Source of the DNA: Anaerolineae bacterium
GTDB lineage: Bacteria; Chloroflexota; Anaerolineae; J102
Length of the DNA stretch: 7,909 nucleotides
Assembly (NCBI GenBank): GCA_026985975.1
Contig: JALSPL010000464.1
Location: 1-7,909 of the forward strand
Reading direction: 5' to 3'
A program made the translations under genes and the position numbers. Every line of letters begins with the position of its first letter. Position 1 is the stretch's first letter. Below, piece by piece: positions 1 through 6,294 of the stretch. The notes under the pieces were generated by a model. It saw only the letters and a list, made by a program, of their open reading frames with translations, was not told where the DNA came from and searched no databases.

Positions 1-1
1 G

Positions 2-532
2 CATCTGGCGCCCGACATCAATCAGGTGGAGGATGCAGCGGCCTGGGCGCCGACGCTGTTCGAGTTCATGCACATCCGCTGGGTGATCCTGGATCGCTAC
101 AAGATGCCGCCCGGCCCCACCCGCGACTTCAACGAGGCTCTGGTGCACGACATCTTCGGCGATACGGCTCCAGTCTATGAGGATGAGCGCCTGACGGTGT
201 ACGAGACGTCGCCGCCGACCGAGCGCCTGCCCTTTGTGGAGATCGGCTGGGATTTCGGGCCGTTGCAGCCGGGCCCGGCCCGCAGCGTCACCGACGCCGC
301 CACCCTCATCCCCCACATTTTCCGGCCCGGAAACTACGAGCTGACCATCACGCCGGTCGCGGACAACGCCGTTCCCTGGCGGCTGGAAGATAACGCTGGC
401 AGGATTCTCATCGATAGTCCGGGGGAAACGCGCAGCGTCGTCGTGTCCCTGCCCGCCACTATTCCGTTGACGCTCCGGGCTCTCGGGCCTGGTTTGCACA
501 TTCATCGTATTGAAATCAAACTCTCACCCTGA
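2..532 (+). CDS. C-terminal fragment of a probable polytopic membrane protein (glycosyltransferase-like), 5' end outside the window
   Basis: The frame is open from the window edge to the TGA at 530-532, giving 176 visible residues, so the true start lies upstream. A GTG at 26 could be read as a start, but no ribosome binding site precedes it and the coding frame continues to the left. The visible part has no membrane segment. It begins with a helix-strand stretch (HIRWVILDRYKM, then FGDTAPVYEDERLTVYE) that resembles the segment after the last membrane helix in large bacterial membrane glycosyltransferases of the GT-C/ArnT or YfhO type, where a 'iRyvvlh...' strand is followed by 'pvyeDerl.vY.v'. 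The last 80 residues look like a beta-rich extracytoplasmic domain. The family call rests on that pattern only. A 47-base spacer separates it from the aminotransferase, so co-transcription is possible. Confidence 0.55.
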   Translation, partial: HLAPDINQVEDAAAWAPTLFEFMHIRWVILDRYKMPPGPTRDFNEALVHDIFGDTAPVYEDERLTVYETSPPTERLPFVEIGWDFGPLQPGPARSVTDAATLIPHIFRPGNYELTITPVADNAVPWRLEDNAGRILIDSPGETRSVVVSLPATIPLTLRALGPGLHIHRIEIKLSP

Positions 533-563
533 CGGCTTTGATAAGACCGTCGCCAGAAAAGTC

Positions 564-570
564 AAGGAGG
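564..570 (+). promoter_or_regulatory. Ribosome binding site fixing the aminotransferase start
   Basis: AAGGAGG lies 9 bases before the ATG at 580. It decides for this ATG over a TTG 42 bases upstream in the same frame (538), which has no such site. Confidence 0.85.
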
Positions 571-579
571 ACTTACTTC

Positions 580-1881
580 ATGGCAAAATCGCTTGCTCAA
601 CAATGGATCGATAGGGATGAGGCCAATATCTCTCCATCTTACACCCGCAGCTATCCCTTTGTGATGGCCAAGGGCCGGGGTTCAGAAGTGTGGGATGTGG
701 ATGGCAATCGTTACATCGACTTTGGCACCGGCATCGCCGTGACCAATACGGGGCACAGTCATCCTCATGTGGTGGCGGCCATCAAAAAGCAGGCGGACGC
801 GTTTCTGCACATGTCGGGCACCGATTTTTATTATGCGCCGCAGATCGAGCTGGCCGAGCGTCTGAACCGGCTGGCGCCCATCTCCGGCCCCACCAAGGTC
901 TTCTTCGGCAACTCGGGGGCCGAGGCGGTGGAAGCGGCCATGAAGCTGGCCCGCTGGCGCACCGGTCGTCCCCGCTTTCTCGCTTTCTATCGGGCGTTTC
1001 ACGGTCGCACGTTTGGGGCCGTGTCGTTGACCGCGTCCAAGGCTATTCAGCGCAACGGATTTGCGCCGCTGCTGCCGGGCGTCTCCCACGCTTTTTATCC
1101 CAACCCCTACCGCAATCCCTTCCCGGGCGAGGATCCGGGCCAGGCCGCGTTGGATTACATCGAAAATCATCTGTTCAAGACCACGACCCCGCCCGATGAG
1201 GTGGCCGCCATCATCGTGGAGCCCATTCAGGGCGAAGGCGGCTACATCGTGCCGCCCGACAATTTCCTGCCGGGTCTGCGAGAGCTGGCGGATAAATATG
1301 GCATCTTGCTGGTCTTCGACGAGGTGCAGAGCGGCTTCGGGCGCACTGGCAAGATGTTCGCGGCTGAGCACTGGGGCGTGGAGCCCGACATCATCTGCAT
1401 GGCCAAGGGCATCGCCAGCGGCATGCCTCTGGGGGCCATCGTAGCCAGAGCGGATGTGATGAGCTGGCCTCCGGGCGCGCACGCCAGCACCTTTGGCGGC
1501 AACCCCGTCAGTTGCGCCGCGGCCCTGGCCACACTGGACCTGCTGGAAGGCGGATTTGTGGAGATGTCGGCCCGCAGCGGAGCGTATCTCAAATCCCGTC
1601 TCCGCGAGATTGCCGAGCGCTTCCCGGCGATGGGCGATGTGCGGGGCAAGGGCCTGATGGTTGGCGTAGAGCTGGTGAAAAATCCCGAAAGCAAAGAACC
1701 CTGGCCCGAACTGCGCAATCTCATCGTGCAGAAGGCCTTCGAGCATGGGCTGCTGATGCTGGGTTGCGGCAGCAACAGCCTGCGCTTCATCCCCGCCCTG
1801 AACATTCCCGAGGATATTCTGGATGAGGGCATCGGCATGTATGAGGCCGCGCTGGCCGACGCGTTGAAGGAAATCGGCTGA
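580..1881 (+). CDS. Class III PLP-dependent aminotransferase (acetylornithine/4-aminobutyrate aminotransferase family)
   Basis: This is a complete protein of 433 residues, a normal length for fold-type I class III aminotransferases. Visible landmarks are the N-terminal VWDVDGNRYIDFGTG (37-51), the cofactor phosphate loop NSGAEA (111-116), the ring-stacking region AFHGRTFGA (139-147), VEPIQGEGG (213-221), the aspartate that pairs with the pyridine nitrogen in FDEVQSG (Asp247), the catalytic lysine in MAKGIASG (Lys276), Thr304 in STFGGNP, and a C-terminal LRFIPAL with Arg402 in the usual carboxylate-contact region. Members move an amino group from ornithine, acetylornithine, GABA or similar omega-amines to 2-oxoglutarate in the cytoplasm. 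The YPNPYRNP (173-180) and PPDEVAAIIVEPIQG stretches recall the archaeal/thermophile branch annotated as 'acetyl ornithine aminotransferase family', some members of which are amino-acid racemases, so the substrate is uncertain. No arginine-biosynthesis partner is adjacent. Confidence 0.93.
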   Translation: MAKSLAQQWIDRDEANISPSYTRSYPFVMAKGRGSEVWDVDGNRYIDFGTGIAVTNTGHSHPHVVAAIKKQADAFLHMSGTDFYYAPQIELAERLNRLAPISGPTKVFFGNSGAEAVEAAMKLARWRTGRPRFLAFYRAFHGRTFGAVSLTASKAIQRNGFAPLLPGVSHAFYPNPYRNPFPGEDPGQAALDYIENHLFKTTTPPDEVAAIIVEPIQGEGGYIVPPDNFLPGLRELADKYGILLVFDEVQSGFGRTGKMFAAEHWGVEPDIICMAKGIASGMPLGAIVARADVMSWPPGAHASTFGGNPVSCAAALATLDLLEGGFVEMSARSGAYLKSRLREIAERFPAMGDVRGKGLMVGVELVKNPESKEPWPELRNLIVQKAFEHGLLMLGCGSNSLRFIPALNIPEDILDEGIGMYEAALADALKEIG

Positions 1882-1899
1882 GCAGCCTGTCGATATCGA

Positions 1900-1980
1900 T
1901 GAAAATGACCGGGGACCGAGGACGGAGGACGGTGCATACCTCCTTTCGGTCTCCGGTCTTCGGTCTTCCGTCTATTTTCA
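1900..1980. terminator. Probable bidirectional terminator: long hairpin between convergent genes
   Basis: A 7-bp perfect A/T-rich stem base (1900-1906 TGAAAAT with 1974-1980 ATTTTCA) is followed, past one bulged base at 1973, by 26-base arms (1907-1932 with 1947-1972) around a 14-base loop. The arms match at 18 of 26 positions as Watson-Crick pairs, with several of the rest able to form G-U pairs. It fills the 96-base spacer between the aminotransferase stop (1881) and the minus-strand flippase-like gene, and its right foot covers that gene's TGA. The A-rich left foot and T-rich right foot give a U-rich 3' tail whichever strand is transcribed, which suits termination in both directions. The structure is read from the sequence; the terminator role is inferred. 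Confidence 0.6.
1907..1972. repeat. Inverted arrays of 7-base tandem repeats (GACCGAR / TTCGGTC)
   Basis: The right arm is four consecutive heptamers (TTCGGTC, TCCGGTC, TTCGGTC, TTCCGTC) at 1945-1972. The left arm is three and a partial heptamer of the reverse complement type (GACCGGG, GACCGAG, GACGGAG, GACGG) at 1907-1932. They resemble the short heptameric intergenic repeats reported in cyanobacteria and seen in other GC-rich genomes. They do not occur elsewhere in this window as far as I can see. Confidence 0.75.
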
Positions 1981-2910
1981 AAATAGCAGCAACACGCCGC
2001 CGATGAGGCCCGAGACCACGGTGGCCAGATAGATGACAATGGACATGGCGAATGCGGTCTCAGCGGGAACCCCGATTTGCGTAAACAGCCCCACGTAGCT
2101 CAATTCCCGCACGCCAATGCCGCCGATGCTGGGGATGAGCAGGGCCAGGGAGACCAGGGGGGTGAAGATGAGATAATCCAGCAGCGAGGCCTGCACGCCC
2201 AGCGCCAGACCCGCGGTGATGTTGATGAGAATCCACGACAGGTTGAAGATGAATGAGACGGCGATGGCCCGGGCCAGGGTGCGCTTGTCATAATCTTGCA
2301 GGGCGAAATAGAGAGAACGCAGGCTGGCCATGCCCTCGATGCGATGGCTGATTGCCCCCGGCAGCAGCGCCAGCGCCTGACGATGCAGCCAGCGCATCCA
2401 GCTTTTCTGGCGCAATACCCAAAAGCCCGCCAGCGCCGCAAAAAAGGCCGCCAGCACGAAGAGCTGCACCCAGATGCTGATGCGGGCCTGGCTGAAAGGC
2501 GCGGCCGCGGCGCCAATGCCCAGCAGCACCAGAATCCCCAGAAAGCGATCCAGCGCCACCGTGCCCACAGCCCCGCCCGCGTCCCCCGTCTCTCTGGCCA
2601 GATACACGCTCTTGGCCACATCGCCGCCAAAGCCGGTGGGCAACAGCTTGTTGAAGAAGGTGCCGATGTAGTACCAGCGGGCCAGTTGCCAGAAGGAAAC
2701 GCCCATGCCGCGGGCGTCGGTCAGCACCCGCCAGCGCCAGGCCCGCAGCAGGATGCTCAGGGCGAAGAGAATCACGGTCGCGGCCAGCCACCAGGGGTTG
2801 GCCCGGGCCAGATTATCCGCCAGCGCGTGCACATCGATGCGGCTGAGCAGAAACAGGATCAGGCCCAGGCTGATGGCGACCTTGAGCAGGGTTTTGGCGT
2901 GGCGTTTCAT
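1978..2910 (-). CDS. Flippase-like integral membrane protein (LPG-synthase transmembrane domain / YbhN-AglD2 family)
   Basis: The protein has 310 residues from the ATG at 2910. A TTG seven codons upstream (2931) would also be in frame, but the MKRHAKTLLKV start gives a positively charged N-terminus directly before the first membrane helix. No ribosome binding site is visible before either. Hydrophobic segments lie near 9-23, 39-55, 122-138, 145-165, 212-236, 243-260 and 283-308. Family marks are the LPTGFGGDVAKSVYLAR loop (90-106), the DR pair at 121-122, and PSIGGIGVRE (260-269) before the last helices. This is the membrane domain shared with lysylphosphatidylglycerol flippase/synthase MprF, here without its catalytic C-terminal domain. 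Stand-alone relatives are thought to move lipid-linked substrates across the membrane, but the substrate here is unknown. It is the third gene of a minus-strand run, 113 bases after the DUF1501 gene, so it may be co-transcribed or have its own promoter. Confidence 0.88.
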   Translation of the reverse strand: MKRHAKTLLKVAISLGLILFLLSRIDVHALADNLARANPWWLAATVILFALSILLRAWRWRVLTDARGMGVSFWQLARWYYIGTFFNKLLPTGFGGDVAKSVYLARETGDAGGAVGTVALDRFLGILVLLGIGAAAAPFSQARISIWVQLFVLAAFFAALAGFWVLRQKSWMRWLHRQALALLPGAISHRIEGMASLRSLYFALQDYDKRTLARAIAVSFIFNLSWILINITAGLALGVQASLLDYLIFTPLVSLALLIPSIGGIGVRELSYVGLFTQIGVPAETAFAMSIVIYLATVVSGLIGGVLLLF

Positions 2911-2919
2911 CACTGGGGC

Positions 2920-2949
2920 ATTGTGCCACAACCCCGCGTGAAAGGTGAA
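2920..2949 (-). promoter_or_regulatory. Possible weak promoter for the flippase-like gene
   Basis: On the minus strand TTCACC (2949-2944) and CACAAT (2925-2920) are separated by 18 bases, each matching the sigma-70 consensus at 4 of 6 positions. The -10 ends 9 bases before the ATG at 2910, so the transcript would be nearly or fully leaderless, which would fit the absent ribosome binding site. The match is weak and could be chance. Confidence 0.25.
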
Positions 2950-2972
2950 ACGGGACGTAATACGCCGTGCGT

Positions 2973-2997
2973 AAAATCGGGACGTCCAGAAATCCCG
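2973..2997 (-). terminator. Possible weak terminator or attenuating hairpin after the DUF1501 gene
   Basis: On the minus strand CGGGA (2997-2993) and TCCCG (2982-2978) pair over a 10-base loop and are followed by ATTTT (2977-2973). It begins 27 bases past the DUF1501 stop. The stem is only 5 bp and the T-run short, so it would at most be partial. Confidence 0.3.
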
Positions 2998-3023
2998 CTA
3001 GATCCGGTCGCCCCTTCAGCCAA

Positions 3024-4364
3024 TCATCGGGCGATGAAGGGGAGATAGGTGCGGGCCCCATCGCCTGTCACCGGCGGAATATCCTCGCCTTCGACGATGC
3101 CCAGGGGGCTGTAGCCTGTGTATCCGGGGAAGATGACGCCCAAATTGGGGTTGCCCAGACGGCGGATGAGGATTTCGCTGAGAACGCGGCGATAATCGGT
3201 GGTGATGGCGAGATCGGCCCGCTGGTAGAGCTGGTCGGTGTGCAGGCCGGGCCAATCGCCATAAATCCGTCCCCCGTTCACCTTTCCGCCCAGGGCGAAC
3301 ATGACGTTGCCATGCCCGTGATCGGTGCCGCGAGCCGCGTTTTCTCGCACTCTGCGTCCGAATTCGCTCATCACCACCATGGTCAGACGCTGCGCCGGAT
3401 TGTCATTGCCGCCGCTGTCCAGATCGGTGTAAAAGGCGTGCATGCCCCGGGCCAATTCCTCCAGCAGGTTGGCGAAATAGCCTTCCACCTCCCACGCCTG
3501 ACGCTCGTGGGTGTCCCAGCCGCCCAAATCCACCGTGGCGAGGCGCAGCCCCAGTTGCAGCTTGATCATCTGGGCGATGACTTGTAAATTGTCGCCGAAT
3601 TCGCCGTCCGGGTAGTGAGCGCCGTTGGCCGGGGTGTAGTTGTCGGGGTCGGCGGCCTCGATAATGTCGACGGCGTCCAGGGTTTCCTGCCCCACCTGCG
3701 ATAACAGGGCGTCGCCCGCATACAATTGCCGCAAACTTGCGCGAAGCTGGTTGCGATAATGCCAGTCGGCGACGAGGTTGAAGTTGCCCGGACTGGACAT
3801 GGCCACGGTCTCGCGATTTCCCAGTAGCGAATCAGGCTGTTCGCCGCCCGCAGCCAGCACCGGCATGATGATCTCGGGCGGGATATTGCCCGCTGTCAAC
3901 AGGTGCCGGGTGAGCCAGCCGTTGTGTGTATGTTTCTTTCCGGGCGTGCCCAGCTCCATGTAGGCCATGGCGTCGAAATGGCTGCGGGTGTCGGAGGTGA
4001 GGCCCGCGGCGTGGATGATGGCCAGCCTCCCATCCTGATAGAGCTCGTGCAGGGGAGCGGCGAAGGGATGGAGCCCGAAACGGTCATCCAGGGGCAAGAG
4101 GGCGCGTTCGCCGGTGGCGGGAATTTTGAGCATGGGACGGGCCATCTCATAGTAGCCGCGATCGGGCCCGCTCCGGGGGGGAACCATGCTGAGGCCGTCG
4201 CTGCCCCCGCGCAGGAAAATCACCACCAGGATGTCGCGATTCGCCTGCGCAGGAGCGTCGGGCGAGGCGAAGGCCAGGGAGGTGAGCTGCGAGCCCGCCA
4301 GCGCGGCGATGGCGGTGGAGCATCCCACCAGAAAGCCGCGACGGGTGATTTTTCGATTGAGCAT
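3024..4364 (-). CDS. Tat-exported DUF1501 family protein
   Basis: The protein has 446 residues from the ATG at 4364, chosen because AGGAGG lies 7 bases upstream and a twin-arginine signal begins at once; the frame is open a further 105 codons upstream but there it overlaps the end of the DUF1800 gene. The signal is KITRRGFLVG (Arg8-Arg9) with a hydrophobic stretch to about 31 and a likely cut after AFA (31-33), so the folded protein should be exported. The mature part begins with DILVVIFLRGGSDGLSMVPP (44-63). It also carries RSHFDAM (127-133), GGWDTH (281-286), MSEFGRR (332-338) and GTDHGHGN (346-353). The Asp56, Asp284/His286 and Asp348/His349 clusters look like the metal ligands of the alkaline phosphatase superfamily, to which DUF1501 is related, but no activity is established for the family. 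It lies 58 bases after the DUF1800 gene, and the two families are often neighbours across phyla, which suggests shared function. Confidence 0.92.
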   Translation of the reverse strand: MLNRKITRRGFLVGCSTAIAALAGSQLTSLAFASPDAPAQANRDILVVIFLRGGSDGLSMVPPRSGPDRGYYEMARPMLKIPATGERALLPLDDRFGLHPFAAPLHELYQDGRLAIIHAAGLTSDTRSHFDAMAYMELGTPGKKHTHNGWLTRHLLTAGNIPPEIIMPVLAAGGEQPDSLLGNRETVAMSSPGNFNLVADWHYRNQLRASLRQLYAGDALLSQVGQETLDAVDIIEAADPDNYTPANGAHYPDGEFGDNLQVIAQMIKLQLGLRLATVDLGGWDTHERQAWEVEGYFANLLEELARGMHAFYTDLDSGGNDNPAQRLTMVVMSEFGRRVRENAARGTDHGHGNVMFALGGKVNGGRIYGDWPGLHTDQLYQRADLAITTDYRRVLSEILIRRLGNPNLGVIFPGYTGYSPLGIVEGEDIPPVTGDGARTYLPFIAR

Positions 4365-4371
4365 AAGATGT

Positions 4372-4377
4372 CCTCCT
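4372..4377 (-). promoter_or_regulatory. Ribosome binding site of the DUF1501 gene
   Basis: AGGAGG on the minus strand, 7 bases before the ATG at 4364. It decides the start and abuts the hairpin at 4378-4401. Confidence 0.85.
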
Positions 4378-4401
4378 GGGCGTTTTGCGGGTGAAACGCC
4401 C
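4378..4401 (-). other. Intercistronic hairpin abutting the DUF1501 ribosome binding site
   Basis: A perfect 8-bp inverted repeat (minus strand GGGCGTTT, 8-base loop, AAACGCCC) lies in the 58-base spacer between DUF1800 and DUF1501. Its 3' foot touches AGGAGG with no base between. There is no T-run after it, so it is not a standard terminator. It could protect the downstream mRNA end after cleavage, set the relative output of the two genes, or hold the ribosome binding site open. Confidence 0.6.
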
Positions 4402-4422
4402 GGCAAATGTGTCGCAAGGGGC

Positions 4423-6111
4423 TCAGCGCAGTTGGAATTCGGGTGACATGAGGATGAGTTGCACCATGCTGGGCAGGCGCTCTGCGATCTGTTCGCCAGA
4501 TAGATCGAACGCGGGGTTGCGCCCCTGGGCGATGAAATCAACCACCGTCTGGCGGTGTTCCGATGCCATGCTTCGGCCCAGGATACGCTGTATCCAGAAA
4601 TCGGCCAGGGCGTTGGGCGTGCGCACATGGGCGGGCGTCTGGCCCAGCAGGTCAGCGCTGACGTCATCAATCCAGCCATTGACGACGGCTCCGGCCATGC
4701 GCCAGCGTTGCAGAACGCCGTAGGTGGTCAGCCAGTCTTCCCGGACATCAGGATAGCCATCGGGCGTGGTGTGACTGAACAGCGGCTGCCCCATCTGCCG
4801 GTAGAACCAGAAGAAATCATTGCTGAGACTGACCTCAGCGTTGATGGCCCGCAGCGCGCTGGCGGTGAACTCGAAGGGGCGCTTGACTTTTTGTCCCCAG
4901 GTTTCGCGAAAGGCGTCGGAAAGGAGGATGACGCGTAGCGTTTGCCGCAGTTGATCGGGGGCGTCCTTTCGGGCGGTGAAGATGGCAGCGGCCTGGTCGA
5001 CGACCTCCTGCGGGGGATCATCGGCGATGAAGCGACGGGCGAGTTTGCGGGCGATGAATCTGCCCGTGCCGGGATGGGCCGCCAGCAGGTCCAGTACATC
5101 CTCGCCATCTTTCATGGGCGCTTGATCGGATGGGATGTGATGTCCCAGGAATGTCTTCTGGAAGCGGTCGTGCCATTCATCGTAATAGAGGAATGTGCCG
5201 GTGTTCTGCACGCCATCCTGCCAGTCGTTGTCATTGACGCGCCAGCCTGTAAAGCAGCGGGTGGCTTCATAGACGTCTTCATCGACGTAACCGATGGGCT
5301 GACCATCGCTAAAACCCGGAATCGAGGCTTGTTCCCTTACGCCCAGATAGTTTTCGGCGCCCAGCGTGTGCAATTCCAACAGTTCGCGGCCGTAGTTTTC
5401 ATTGGGCCCCGCCCGCGAGTTGATGAAATTATCGAGATAGTAGAGCATGGCGGTGCTTGTGGCCACTGCTTGCAGCATTTCTCTGAAATTTCCCAGTGCG
5501 TGCGCCCGAATCACATCCCGATCGTAATGCACGAAGATGGGCGAGATCTCCCACTGCCAGGCGTCTACATTGAAATGATTGTGCCAGAAGTCGGTCAGGG
5601 TCTCCAGCAATTGACGTTGGCTGTAGACGGCCCGTTGCCAGGTGGCGGCCACGGTTTCCCAGGCGGGGAGGATGTGGACGTGGTAGTCATCTCCCTGATA
5701 GAGCATGTGATCCGACCACAGTTGCTCCAGCGATTTGTTCAGGGTGGTGAAACCCTGCGCGGCAAGGCGGGCGTCGAGCTGGCTGTCATCGATGCTTTCG
5801 GGGTGAAGTTGCTGCTCGACATAAGATTCCAGTCGGGCCTGCGGCGTGGGGCCCAGCGCCCGAAAGGCCTCCAGGTCGCCCGGACGCGGGCCAAACGCCA
5901 TGCGGTTCAGGGCGATGACCTCGATGGCTGGCGTCGCCTCCAGCGGCTGGGCGGTGATGGCTGTCCGGCGCGGGCGACGCATGGGGCGAAACGGGGGCCG
6001 GGGAACAAACGCCCGGCTGACGCGTGCCGCCAGCGGCAGCGTTGCTGCGGCGCTGGCGCGCATCAAAAATTCCCGGCGCGGCGGCATTTGTGAGGATGTA
6101 GTCTCCGACAT
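4423..6111 (-). CDS. Tat-exported DUF1800 family protein
   Basis: The protein has 562 residues from the ATG at 6111. The frame is open for another 350 codons upstream, but that stretch is antisense to threonine synthase, whereas 6111 has AAGGAG 6 bases away and a twin-arginine signal immediately downstream (PRREFLMRA, Arg12-Arg13, followed by a short hydrophobic run to about 29). Family marks in order are LNRMAFGPRPGDL (68-80), LTDFWHNHFNV (172-182), NENYGRELLELHTLG (237-251), FTGWRVND (287-294), HPGTGRFIARKLARRFI (346-362), RPFEFTASALRA (411-422), PDGYP (450-454) and the terminal SPEFQLR (556-562). DUF1800 proteins are exported and mostly helical, with no agreed biochemical role. A very Arg/Pro-rich stretch (38-49) follows the signal, an unusual junction that leaves the cleavage site unclear. 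First gene of the minus-strand operon; both it and DUF1501 should use the Tat route. Confidence 0.93.
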   Translation of the reverse strand: MSETTSSQMPPRREFLMRASAAATLPLAARVSRAFVPRPPFRPMRRPRRTAITAQPLEATPAIEVIALNRMAFGPRPGDLEAFRALGPTPQARLESYVEQQLHPESIDDSQLDARLAAQGFTTLNKSLEQLWSDHMLYQGDDYHVHILPAWETVAATWQRAVYSQRQLLETLTDFWHNHFNVDAWQWEISPIFVHYDRDVIRAHALGNFREMLQAVATSTAMLYYLDNFINSRAGPNENYGRELLELHTLGAENYLGVREQASIPGFSDGQPIGYVDEDVYEATRCFTGWRVNDNDWQDGVQNTGTFLYYDEWHDRFQKTFLGHHIPSDQAPMKDGEDVLDLLAAHPGTGRFIARKLARRFIADDPPQEVVDQAAAIFTARKDAPDQLRQTLRVILLSDAFRETWGQKVKRPFEFTASALRAINAEVSLSNDFFWFYRQMGQPLFSHTTPDGYPDVREDWLTTYGVLQRWRMAGAVVNGWIDDVSADLLGQTPAHVRTPNALADFWIQRILGRSMASEHRQTVVDFIAQGRNPAFDLSGEQIAERLPSMVQLILMSPEFQLR

Positions 6112-6117
6112 GAGGGT

Positions 6118-6123
6118 CTCCTT
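6118..6123 (-). promoter_or_regulatory. Ribosome binding site of the DUF1800 gene
   Basis: AAGGAG on the minus strand, 6 bases before the ATG at 6111. It supports this start over the long upstream in-frame extension. Confidence 0.8.
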
Positions 6124-6151
6124 GAATGGCGAGGAGGAGAGAGAATGTCGA

Positions 6152-6180
6152 AGTGTAACACGCTGTTGGATGCGGCGCAA
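6152..6180 (-). promoter_or_regulatory. Probable promoter of the DUF1800-DUF1501 operon
   Basis: On the minus strand TTGCGC (6180-6175) and TACACT (6157-6152) have a 17-base spacer, and TGT directly before the -10 fits an extended -10 (TGN). Each box matches consensus at 4 of 6 positions. Transcription would begin near 6145, giving a leader of about 34 bases that contains the ribosome binding site. Confidence 0.45.
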
Positions 6181-6216
6181 TCTGCCTTGAAACGCCCCAT
6201 CGCCCTGCTGCGCATA

Positions 6217-6245
6217 TTGCCCCAACCGGCGGAAAGTGCTAGGAT
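6217..6245 (+). promoter_or_regulatory. Probable promoter of the threonine synthase-ktrA-like unit
   Basis: TTGCCC (6217-6222) and TAGGAT (6240-6245) are 17 bases apart, with TGC directly before the -10 (extended -10). Each box matches consensus at 4 of 6 positions. A start near 6252 would give a leader of about 43 bases before the ATG at 6295. The segment around it is less GC-rich than the genes, as expected for a promoter. Confidence 0.42.
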
Positions 6246-6294
6246 AGCATATCTTCTTTTCCCCGACGCCGCTCATTTTTCTCACGTCCTTATC

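Noticed and set aside
510..545. TTGAAA and GATAAG as a promoter for the aminotransferase
   Set aside because: The spacer is 24 bases, too long for a standard sigma-70 promoter.
531..551. GACGG...CCGTC inverted repeat just after the first stop codon
   Set aside because: Only 5 bp plus weak pairs and no T-run, so not convincing as a terminator.
682..1746. A 354-codon minus-strand open frame opposite the aminotransferase
   Set aside because: Shadow of a well-supported gene; composition is typical of antisense translation (rich in His, Arg, Gly).
2921..2931. TTGTGCCACAA 11-base palindrome before the flippase-like gene
   Set aside because: A 5-bp palindrome is expected several times by chance in a window this size, and nothing else marks it as an operator.
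2951..2985. CGGGACGT direct repeat (2951-2958 and 2978-2985) as an operator pair
   Set aside because: Two copies of an 8-mer 27 bases apart in GC-rich DNA are weak evidence, and one copy is part of the small hairpin already listed.
2296..3048. A 250-codon plus-strand open frame opposite the flippase-like gene
   Set aside because: Translation is Gln/Arg/His-rich with no hydrophobic or domain pattern, as expected of the complement of a membrane-protein gene.
4320..4331. LVGC in the DUF1501 signal as a lipoprotein lipobox
   Set aside because: The cysteine at residue 15 comes before the hydrophobic stretch, not after it, so it fits a Tat signal with an AFA cut site better.
4942..6093. A 383-codon plus-strand open frame opposite the DUF1800 gene
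   Set aside because: It is fully antisense to a gene with all family motifs, its translation matches nothing I recognise, and it has no ribosome binding site.
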